64,000 nucleotides of DNA. Source: Caenorhabditis remanei (lineage: Eukaryota; Nematoda; Chromadorea; Rhabditida; Rhabditidae). The translations under genes and the position numbers were made by a program. The stretch lies in the NCBI RefSeq assembly GCF_010183535.1, contig NC_071332.1, positions 21,948,001 through 22,012,000 of the forward strand, written 5' to 3'. This document shows, piece after piece, positions 54,822 to 64,000 of this stretch. The stretch's first letter is position 1. Every line of letters begins with the position of its first letter. The notes under the pieces are model-generated. The model was not told where the DNA came from. It was given only the letters and a program-made list of their open reading frames with translations, and made no database searches.

Positions 54822-57800
54822 TTAATAAGACGGATAGTTGCCTTGTTGGTGGGAATTGTCGCGTGTTGGCTGCCAATATTGGGCTTCTTGGAATGCTGGT
54901 TGATATTGATTATTAGTGTACATAAAGTCCATTTCGGACGGTGCCATTCGCTTTGCTGGTGGGCTTCTCTGCAAAACATTAGTATAGACAACATTAAAAC
55001 CCTTTTTAAGAAAGCTTACGTCAATATGAACAGGCCTAGCAGCTGGAGCGGATGGGACCGCCGGTGTGAAGTCGGGTAGGTCATATAGTGCTTGGAATTC
55101 TGGTGAGTAACCATCCCCGATTTGAAGCATATCGCCAGAGTCCACAAATGGTGCCAAACACGACAAATCCGGCTCTTCCCACTCGAGGTTGTCTGAAAAT
55201 AAAAGATTTATTGCAGGGCACTACTTCAGAAAATGTCTTACCGCATATAATAGGTTCACACCCATTGGCTAATGTTGGCGACGAATTGTTGAGCCCGTTA
55301 CCGTCCTCGCATTGCTCCTGGGTAATGAGAGAATCGGTAAAAGGCATAGTGGCGAACACATCGGTGACGACTTCGTCGTGGCATCCGGAGAGGCCAGCGG
55401 ACGGCACATCGAGAGTATCTGATACTGGAATGGCGGAAAAGCGTCGTGACGAATCGGACGGACCGCAGCGGCCGACCATAGGTCGAGAGTCTCCGTACAT
55501 GATTTGGCTAGATTTGAGACTCGGGGGACTGTTAAGTCCACACTGTGAGATGCCTTCGGCGAGTGGTGAGTAGTTGGCACTGTGCGGTTGCGTGGCATTA
55601 GCCGACCCGCTGGAGTTGCTGGTTGTCGTTCGGCTTCCTTGGCTCTGGGCTCTTCGTCCGTATGAGGTCTTCGGTCTGGAGGCACGAGATGACGAATCCA
55701 TGAATTGCGGCGAGGCCATAGCGGTGTCGAAATTCGACGTTTCGGGGGATGGTCGGAAGCGATCCGCCGATCGGTAGCGTGTCGGTGGCGGAGAGCTTGG
55801 CTGGTCGCGAAAAAGCCATTGTAAAACGTCATCGTAGCTGTCCTTACGGGTTCCTGGAATAAAGAAATAAGGAATTGGTTGGTAATGAGCAGAGTGCTAG
55901 AAGCGACAATGGGGGAAAGGATTGTATACTCAAATGAAATTCTAAAATAAAATAGAAACTCACGAGGCAGAGGACAACGGAGGGAAAAGTGGCGATCTGT
56001 GTTTTCTCAAAAAAGTGTTCAAAGTCTCCAGAAAGTACCTCTCCTCCGTACACCTCATCCCCGTCAATCTCCATATTATTGTCGTAGAACGGTGCCAAAT
56101 CCACGTCGAACTCTGGCGCAAGGCCAGCGTCCTCAATGGATTCGGTATCTGAGTCCATGTCAACGTCATCTTGTGGCAAGTCTTCTGAAGTCGTCACTCG
56201 GCCGTATACTCGCTGCTCGTACTCATCCGTTACCGAGTAGATACCTATAGCTATGGGGTTTACGAGGGTGATTGTGATGGTTTAGCAAAAGGGGAAGTGA
56301 GTGAGCTAGTGAAATAAGGATCATCTCTAAATGTTTTTTCTTACAACATTGATCTAAACCATCAAGTTTCAAGAAAACAAAAATTATGGTCGAAGAAAAT
56401 TATATATGCATATATCAAAGTTTTTCAGAAGCTTGAGCAACTCAAAAAAATTGAAAATGATCTGGCTTCCTCTATAATTATGAAAAGATGTAGCATGACC
56501 AGAGAAGGCTAGAATGATATGAGAGTCCTCGTGATTTCAGAGAATACTCTAGAGAAGGAATATTCGAAATAAGGGTAATCCGTCAAACGTCAGTAAAAGA
56601 TTAAAAAATCAAAAATAGAAGATGTGAAGTAGAAAATGACGTTCTAAGCCTTCGCAGTGCAAAGTGACATATCTCAAATAACTGAACTTACCCATATCGG
56701 CAGGTTTGCTGACAACTGGTTCCTGTTGTTCCGGTTCTCGTTGTCGCACCATGACCGCCGCAGGCTCAATCAAGTCAAACGGATCTTCTGGCTCAATAAG
56801 CGGTGTGAAATCAACGCATTCAATGATTTCAGGCTGTCTTCCAATGTAGTCTCTGGTGTCATCAATCTCCTTCTTAATATCCACTTGCATACCGGCTGGC
56901 ATGGCATCCGTGCAAACCACAAGTGACTCCTCGGCTCCTTGGATTCCAAGCACATAGTGAACACAAATGACATACTGTCCTTTCTGTCCTTTGGTGGTAT
57001 GAGTGATTGTCGTGGCTTCTGTCTGAATCCAAGCAAGTGTATCGTTTGCAGCAATCAGCCGGTAGTATGGTGTCCGGATATGTCCTTTGGTGAAAAGTTC
57101 TTTCATCGACTTTCCAACAATTGTCATATCAGCAGGGTGGACCAAGTCGTAGAATGATGTGCCCATTAATGTCTTCAGCTCACTTTTCAGAATGTAGTTG
57201 AACTTGTCGGACACGAATGTGATACGCATGTCGCATGTGTGACGAGTGGTGAAGGCACCCATTGGAGATTCGGTGTACTGAAAAATTATGGGTTATTAAG
57301 TAACAATTTGGACTTTCTTAAGTCTCCAGATACCATAATCTCACGCTCTAGGAGTTAAAAAATCTAAGGATGTTCAAATAGTTTACTTTCTCCCAGAGTT
57401 CTAGCTATTTAAAGATCCAGTTCAGTTGTCAATTTTATGTACCTTAATGTCTCTATATCTAGAAGTTTGAACTTTTCGGTCCCCTTCCACAACCCCCCCC
57501 CCCCTTTCCATTGCTCATCTTCCTTGGTCCCTTGATCAAATTCCATCCTATTTCTTTCTTCAAATTTCCCCTCTCTTCTGTTTCTTCATCTGCAAAAACG
57601 ACGTCTTCTGCTTCAAGGAGAAGAATGACGCCAAGTAGCATGTGCTCTGCCTCTATCTCTCCAATTTTCTAATCCTTTTTTCTTCGCGCGAGGAGGGAGC
57701 GAAGTGAGTGTGCTTTGCTTCTGCTCCTCGCTTCGCGCAGCGGCACCATGAGATCAAAAGATCGGCGCACTTTTAGTGTAACGTCTCCGGACATATCACT

Positions 57801-59037
57801 AGATCAAACGTCAATGTCTCACCTTGGTCATAGCAGACGCATTGGCATTGGTAGTTCCCTGTCCAGCAGGAATAGTGATACCTTGCATAAACGAAACGTG
57901 TCCTCCAGTAGAGACTTTCGAATGCACTAGGAAAGACACTGACTTGTACAGAGCACTCTTCAGGTTGAGACATCTGCCACGTGGACTGATGACTGTTTTC
58001 ATACGAAGTACCATGTTGATTCCAGTGGCATCGTACTCCTCGTCTTTTGGTTTGTGGATGAGTTTGGTCTGCTTGTCGAATTCATCATAGTCGGCTGGAT
58101 GGAGGAAGTCGCGGAGTGCTCGGCCAGTGAGATCCGTCTGAAAATATCTCTTGAACCAGGATCTCAGAACCAAATATTACCTGTGTCAATCCCAAATACA
58201 ATGCAACACTCTCTGTCACATAAAGAATTGACGAATCACTGTCTACAATCATCACGAATCCGTCCAAACATTCCGCTATCGTTTCCTCATTCCACACCTC
58301 ATTGTTGAACTCGGTATCCAACTCGTTTTCCAGTACTGCAAATGTTTTTTTAATGATAACATTTTTGAAGATGATTTTCGATCGTTCCGTTTCCTCTTTC
58401 CCAATTCAAACTAATTCGAATGTCACTTACCATTACCGGCTGTCTTTCTCAGTCGACAAATTGTGGCGGCGACGCGTAAAAGGGCTATACGATCGAGATG
58501 GGTTACTGTACCCTCTTCAACAATTGGCACCACTTGTTTCAACTCGTCGAAAATTTCTCCTTCTTTGCAGCGGCGGTCACGTGCGGCATATCGGGATGTT
58601 TCGCGCCGACGCTCCATGTTTCTGAAAGATTTGGAATTATATATGATGCTTCGTGGGTCTGTATGTCTGTCTTTAAATCCAGATGTCCTAAACTTTGACC
58701 CCGATTACTATTTCTAGAACTCTCTCTCTCTATGACGCTTATCTTTTAATCCAATCCTTCAACAAAAAACTTCTAATCCCTAATCTCATTTTCTAACATC
58801 AATCTCATTAAACTTATTTCAGCTCTCTCTCCTTTTCTCCGACTAAAAATTGTGTCGCTGGAAAAAGAAGCAATGAGGAGAGAGAGAGAGATACATCCAC
58901 ATATCTAATGAATCATTTGATATTCGATTCGGAAATGCGCATTTTCAATATCCTCCCTTGCTCTCCAGGACTACGGTAGGTGTCATTGCCTACCAATGGC
59001 TGGATTTCTAGACTCACCTCTTTCGATTGTCCTCCAT
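54822..59037 (-). CDS. hif-1: Hypoxia-inducible factor HIF-1 (bHLH-PAS transcription factor)
   Basis: Eight exons, complement(54822..54968, 55020..55192, 55242..55853, 56692..57277, 57823..58137, 58181..58335, 58431..58621, 59018..59037), give 732 residues. The 20-base first exon (MEDNRKR) is followed by the basic region [15 protein letters not shown] and HLH (about 10-65), PAS-A (about 85-220; [36 protein letters not shown]) and PAS-B (about 240-345; [33 protein letters not shown]). The C-terminal half is Ser/Pro-rich. Pro641 in [13 protein letters not shown] is the oxygen-dependent hydroxylation site used by EGL-9, after which VHL targets the protein for degradation. The protein dimerises with AHA-1 and binds hypoxia response elements. 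The last exon ([16 protein letters not shown]) contains the conserved C-terminus. Intron 5 (55854-56691) contains the acidic open frame listed separately. Identification is very secure. Confidence 0.97.
55964..56184 (-). other. Candidate alternative hif-1 exon with two LAP motifs
   Basis: Within hif-1 intron 5 the minus strand is open from about 56250 to 55844. With the acceptor CGACTTCAG at 56185 the exon starts AA-GAC-TTG, and the preceding hif-1 exon ends with a single G, so the join is in frame (G+AA = Glu). It reads [20 protein letters not shown], then [17 protein letters not shown], then [21 protein letters not shown] strong donor GTGAGT follows at 55963. The stretch is highly acidic and its DLAPFYD resembles the CLAPFVD hydroxylation site. 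Joining 55964 to the usual next exon shifts frame into another long open frame (see findings). Coding status is inferred and no expression data are available. Confidence 0.45.
57493..57504 (+). repeat. C12 homopolymer tract in a hif-1 intron
   Basis: Twelve consecutive cytosines (G12 on the hif-1 coding strand) lie between the PAS exons. This is a potential G-quadruplex in the transcript and DNA. Confidence 0.9.
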
Positions 59038-62000
59038 TTCTTCTAATTGTTCTTTTGTAAATTAATCCAAAACGTTAGCTTTCACAAGCTGAGATTTGGT
59101 GTGCGTGGGGCAAATTCCCCGTAATGGCGGGACAAAATTGGTAGTAACTGAAAATTGGTTGGAATGAAAATATAACAAGAAAGGGAGAACTGAGAAAAAA
59201 TAGTCTGAAAACAAAAAGTACAAAACAAGGTAACGGAAATGGAGGATCATCTGAAAAACAACAACAATAGGTCAAAAAGTGAATGAGATGAAAAAAAGGG
59301 CTTGGTCTGGGGAGGCGATGGGAACACAGAACATGGAATGAACTTGGAATATAATAAGCCCGACGATAAATAGAATCTATTTCAGGTTTTTGACAATTTG
59401 AGAGTGTAAGATAGATGTAAAGAGGGTTAAAACCAGAATAAATTTCTGTTCAAACTGGAAATCCGTGGATGGGCGAAGATTGAGGTTAAGAATAAGCTAA
59501 AGCTGAGCTTGATGTACAAGGACATCATCTTTTACAGAAAATCTATTCTCAGAAATCACCGACCGTCATGATATAATAATGCAGGAATATTTAGAGATAC
59601 CAAATTGAGAGACAGATTTTATATACGGGGACGTTGGGAAAGTGCGAAGAATAGTTATGTTGTTATGAGCTATGTGAAATTAATACTATGAACTTTTCCC
59701 AATAACATACCAGTAAAGGGGAAAAATGAGAAGTATTTATTTCAAATTCGGATTCAGGCTTCATTTCAACTGAAAAAACCCACCTGACCCATTTGAAAAC
59801 AAGAAAACAAAAGAATAAAGCAACATTGTAGTCAACGTAGTCAACGAATCGAAAATGAAACAAAAGTGCAGACAGAAAATCAATCGGAGCAGTTGTCAAT
59901 GGGGGGCCAGAGGTATGTCGGCAAGGGGAGCAGCAAACGTTTTGTAACAAGAGCATGACTGATGGGCCCCAATTCGAGAAAAATCAGTGACAATAAGTCG
60001 ATGATTGGAAAAACTTCAGTCCGAATAAGGGGCGCTGATTACACGAGGTATGGGGTCGAGTCATGTGATAAGAATTGTCAACGAGAAGTGGGAGGAGGGA
60101 GAATTGAAAAAGATGAACTTTTTTCAAAGAATACAAAATTTATGTTGACAAAGAGAAAAGAAGACGTCAAGATATATGAATAAGAATATATAAATATCAG
60201 ATTGATTCTATTATATTCAAGATGTATCAAAACATTGAATATACTACTATCAACAAACTTTGACCGATCTTTGCATTATGACATCGGAGGGATAATCCGG
60301 TTATGTGGATTAGCTTACCACTTTTTAATGTATTTTAATTTCAGAAAAACGGAACTTTTGTGGAAAACTAGCGAAAAAACGGCTGGAATTTTATAAAATT
60401 TGCATCATTTTGAACTCAGTTTCAGATAGATGGCTTAGAAGGCGTGGCTTAGACAGAGTAATTCTCAGAATCAAAACCCCACATTTATCATATCATATAA
60501 GCTATCAAATTGACAAATCAACGCCTCAAAATGATCGAAGAAAAAATCAATAATTAGATAGTCGTCACCATCGTCAACATAAATGGTGAGGAAAGAAGAA
60601 GAAAGATGTGATAAGACACGATTGACGGGTGTGGGGAAGGGGAATTGAGACGATGAAACGACTTCTAATCGACACAGTGTGAGACAACAGAGACTGTTAG
60701 AAAAAAGAAAAGGAAAAAAAAAGAGAAGCAGAGAATGGTTAGAGATGTAATTGGAACTGTTGGAAGGGTAGAGAGAGGCCTGAAAAGCCTGAAGAAGTTG
60801 GGAACAAAAAAAAATCTGGTAAGGAGTTAACTAGGAAGCTAGAAGAACCTACTGAAAGTATGGTGGCAGAAATGGAAACAGAAGCATTAGAAGCAACAAA
60901 TTACCTCAAAACAATCTGGCTTTAAGACTGAAAGCTTTAATCCCAAGCACCAAAGCTTACTAATTTATTGGTTCCTAATTACTAACATGGAATTGCTGAT
61001 CTTAAAAACAAGGATTTTCTCAGTTTCAGAATAGTTGTCTAACTTTTACTCTCAACACTTCTAGCTCGACACTTCTAGCACGCGATAAAAAACGGGCGGC
61101 ACTATCAGAAGCCCGCACGAGCCATTTTAAAAGTCTCTTCAAAAAGTGCCCAAAGATGAAGATGGGCATGCAAACTTAGCGGAAGAGCACTCAGAGAGAG
61201 AGAGAGAGAGAAATTTCTCTGAAAATCCGTAAGGGGCAATTGAAAAAAAGCGAGAAAAGAAACCAAGAAAAACGCGAAAAAAAAACGCTTTAGGCAGTGA
61301 TGGTGAGGACAGAGAAAAGAAACGTGTGTGTTGAGGACGAGGCACTAGGCAAAGTTCGAGAGACCGTCCAGAGAAACCGAGGGGCCTGATGGAAATAGTG
61401 GGCGACCTGAAGAGGGGGGAGCCCCATCCCCCTTCTAACAGTTGAGGCAGCGGCAGAATTCCGACGCGCGTTTGCTGGTCAAGAGTACAGATGGCTAGAG
61501 ACGCAGAGATCAGCGGGGGGCCAGAGAAGTAGAGGAGAGATGGAGAAGACACGTGGTTTTGTATGGATGGGCGGTGCGGTAAATAAAGGAAGCGTAACGG
61601 TGAAGAAGGGGTCGGTCGGCATTAAAGAGAGGGGGAAATTAAATTGAAAGTTGCATTTTTTGTTTCAGTTCCAATTTCCAGAGATCCAATTTCTAGTAGG
61701 GGTGAGAAACGTTAGGAGAGCGTGAGAACTTTTTTGAAAGACTGTGAAATGATCAGGTCAAATTCATGAATCAGCTTTGATAGAGAACCAGGCTGAAAAT
61801 AGCTGAAAATACCGTAAACCTCTAATAGAGGTTCCCCCAGCAAAGCCTATTCAAAATGGTATGTCTTTTTTCTTGAAGGGTATAACAAAACGTTGTCAAC
61901 AGACAAAATATAGCTAAGTATCCATAAAATATTTCTTCAGTTGGAAAAAATGTGATAGCTCTCAAGGCAGTTAAGATATTGTGCACCAAACTCATTTTTC

Positions 62001-62212
62001 TGGGTACACCTCTATTAGAAGTTCTACCGTAACTGAAAAGTGCTCAGAAAAAATAAGAAGCAGTGATGTTTGGTAGAAGGTTTCATTTGTAATCGGGAAA
62101 CTGGCATCTTCCTGAAGTGCAAAAATAAAAGTAGCTGTGTGTGATTTTGATAATCTTTGAATGTTTAATTAGCCAAGGCTAGTTAGCTTAGGATTTTTTA
62201 GTCTAACGATAT
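59038..62212. other. Upstream region of hif-1, no gene seen
   Basis: No open frame here has splice partners or domains. GA microsatellites occur at 61193-61212 and, inside hif-1 intron 1, near 58880. A repeat at about 61810-62035 (AATATAGCTAAGTATCCATA, AAATATTTCTTCAGTTGG) recurs at 45060-45245. hif-1 promoter elements are expected here but none could be assigned. Confidence 0.5.
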
Positions 62213-62668
62213 ATATACTGTGCCAAAAATATATCATATTTTGTTTTTTTCAGTTGAAAATGCCAACATTTAAGAGTGTGCCATGGTAAAACTAACTGAC
62301 CCATAATATAACTTTTTATGAAATCGAACAGACCAAGAGTAGAAGTCCATTTTTGTAGTTGACCACTTTTTTGTACGGACACTCCCTACAGAGTTATGGT
62401 TATTTTAAAAGGACAGCTCAAAAATCGCACTATTTTGCACTGAAATGGGACGATTTAAGGGAAAAATTACTTTGTCGATATGTAACTTGCTAGGGAGAGT
62501 TTGAACAAAAAGTGGCAAACTACAAAAATGAAGTTCTACTCTTAATATGTTCGATCCCATAAAAATGAGTTTTGTCGGACAGTAAGTTTTACCATGATAC
62601 ACTCTCAAATGTAGGCATTTTCAACTGAAAAAAACCAAAATGTGTTTTCTTTTGGCATGATACTGTAG
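62213..62668. mobile_element. Palindromic MITE-like element, family 1 (full copy)
   Basis: Termini ATATACTGTGCCAAAA and TTTTGGCATGATACTGTAG are inverted. The body contains TTTTTGTAGTTGACCACTTT, GTACGGACACTCCCTAC and the mirrored right half (ACTTGCTAGGGAGAGTTTGA). It matches the copies at 9841-10278 and 12738-13172. Confidence 0.8.
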
Positions 62669-64000
62669 CATTGATGGACAACTCTGTAATTCTCTGAGCC
62701 ATCTGAAACTGATCAGACGAGAACATATCTAATATATAGCGTCTGGCTAGGCTACATTTCGAATGACCGTTCTTTCTCCCCTATTATACCAAGTGGTGTG
62801 ATCATTCCTCCCAATTTTTTGCTGATAACGAGAAAAAAAAGAGCGTGAATGATGACAGTGATGAAGCGAGGCAACAAGACCAGTTAATCAAAATCAATTC
62901 ATATGTATAGATGGGGACACTTGTATTTTTTGTTCAATTGAACTTTAGGAACATGAGAAGAAGATTGATTGGAAGTGATAACCCATGACCGATTGGTCAG
63001 TGATAAACGATCTGTAATCTTGAGGCCCAGCCACTAGGGGCCTAACACCGCCTGCATAAGCTCCGCCCCTTTCCCGCGTCTAACCTAAAAACACTTCCAA
63101 GTATTTCATTAATAACTGACCAGCACACACTCTGACATTATCTAGAACCTTCTCTTTTGTTTTGACAACAAGCCACACCACGTCATCAAACTACGATTTT
63201 CAGAAGAGGCGACGTCGTGCGGCGGCGCGGCGCCCCCAAGTGCAAAGAACGACGAGGGGGCACAGAGAAGGCATAGAAAAATTGAGGAGCGCTCACACAT
63301 ACACACAAGTTCACAAACATTATTTCTTTTCTCTCTTTTTCACTCATCTCATCACTCTCGATGAGTTTCGCCTCGAGGAAAAAGAGAAAGAAGTAGGAAA
63401 AAATGAGGAAAGGTTGGAGGGAAATGGAACACACACTGGTTTGTTTGTAGTTGCAGAAGTGAAAAATGATCTTTGGGCGCTAAATCTTTCGCCGAGAACA
63501 AAGTTTCGGGTGCACAATTTTGTGGGAACAAAAAAATGAAACAAAAATCTTGGAGGAAGTTTTTGGTTATTCACATGCTAGTTCACATGCCTACTAACAA
63601 AGCATGAGAATGAATCAGCATAATCCAAAGAAGATTTCTGGAATGAACTTGGATAAGCTTAAAATAAAAATTGTACTTTGGACTATAATTGTAATAACTA
63701 GATTGTTTAAATTGATGAAGCTAATTACAATAAATCAAAAAACTAATTGGTGATTAGCTTCGTTAGGTAACTTTAAGCTGTGGTCTTGAGAATAATTATG
63801 AGCAAACTTATCACAAATTGAGGGCCTAAATTTTGCACATCTTATTTCAGAAAGGTGTCACGGTGTCAAACAAAGAGAATTAGTTTCAAATTTCAACTTT
63901 TTGTGTCAAAAATTAAACCATTCATTATTTTTTTGTCTGCTCTTTTGAGAATTACTGAAAACCAAAAACTTTGAAATGTTAAAAACTATTGAACAAGCTT
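62669..64000. other. Distal region, no confident gene
   Basis: A GC-rich patch at 63200-63275 (CGACGTCGTGCGGCGGCGCG) follows a TTTTCAG acceptor-like sequence and sits in a 125-codon open frame with Arg-rich, low-complexity content. This may be promoter DNA or a 5' exon of a gene beyond the window; there is not enough to call a gene. Confidence 0.4.

Noticed and set aside
63162..63539. 125-codon Arg-rich ORF
   Set aside because: No ATG in a good context, low complexity and no homologous features. Possibly a 5' exon, but not supportable.
1..64000. tRNA, rRNA or snRNA genes
   Set aside because: I found no cloverleaf with a GGTTCGAATCC-type B box and no rRNA or U-snRNA signature by eye. A covariance-model scan would be needed to exclude small ncRNAs.

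Overview
The window is nuclear DNA from a nematode of the genus Caenorhabditis. The evidence is a worm-type hif-1 gene, str/srj- and srh-class chemoreceptor genes, compact introns of 45-60 bases that follow the GTAAGT...TTTTCAG consensus, a possible spliced-leader acceptor just upstream of a start codon, AT-rich intergenic DNA and many small palindromic transposon-like repeats. I cannot name the species. All gene models were spliced by eye from reading-frame continuity, splice consensus and family knowledge. Every exon junction quoted keeps the frame.

Layout. 1-2.1 kb: no gene seen. 2.1-7.7 kb: two copies of an exon-like block, then a tandem array of 34 units of exactly 132 bp, then a decayed gag zinc-knuckle fragment of a BEL/Pao-like retroelement. 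8.0-9.1 kb (-): a secreted hemopexin-repeat protein. 9.65-13.5 kb (-): a FAM151/menorin-family protein with a predicted GPI-anchor tail, N-terminal exon not found. 13.5-24.3 kb: about 11 kb without a confident gene, holding several palindromic elements. 24.3-30.1 kb: three chemoreceptor-type 7TM genes. Two of these are a tail-to-tail paralogous pair with nearly identical exon lengths, and the third is of str/srj type. 31.0-35.5 kb (-): a small four-helix membrane protein. 37.1-37.3 kb (+): a short two-exon reading frame, perhaps the end of a gene. 38.6-40.5 kb (+): a branched-chain aminotransferase. 40.75-41.9 kb (-): an srh chemoreceptor pseudogene. 42.3-44.0 kb (+): a secreted protein with two tandem divergent CAP-like units and a hydrophobic tail. 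44-49.2 kb: intergenic or promoter DNA with many TGCGCA motifs. 49.3-50.7 kb (+): a Brinker-type HTH protein. 51.3-52.1 kb (-): a 76-residue helical protein. 54.8-59.0 kb (-): hif-1. 59-64 kb: no gene seen.

The genes do not form a pathway. The window is a mix of conserved single genes (hif-1, aminotransferase, FAM151 protein, Brinker-HTH) and fast-evolving chemosensory or secreted genes. Repeats fill the introns and spacers: at least two palindromic element families, a dispersed GCGTCAAAGGTGCGCCAG motif that also appears as a 47-bp tandem array, and a CGGAAGT heptamer array.

The most interesting signal is an unused open reading frame inside a hif-1 intron. It is in phase with the preceding exon, is strongly acidic and carries two LAP motifs, one of which (DLAPFYD) resembles the prolyl-hydroxylation site (CLAPFVD) further along the same protein. 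It could be an alternative exon adding a second oxygen-sensing site, or producing an isoform with a different C-terminus.
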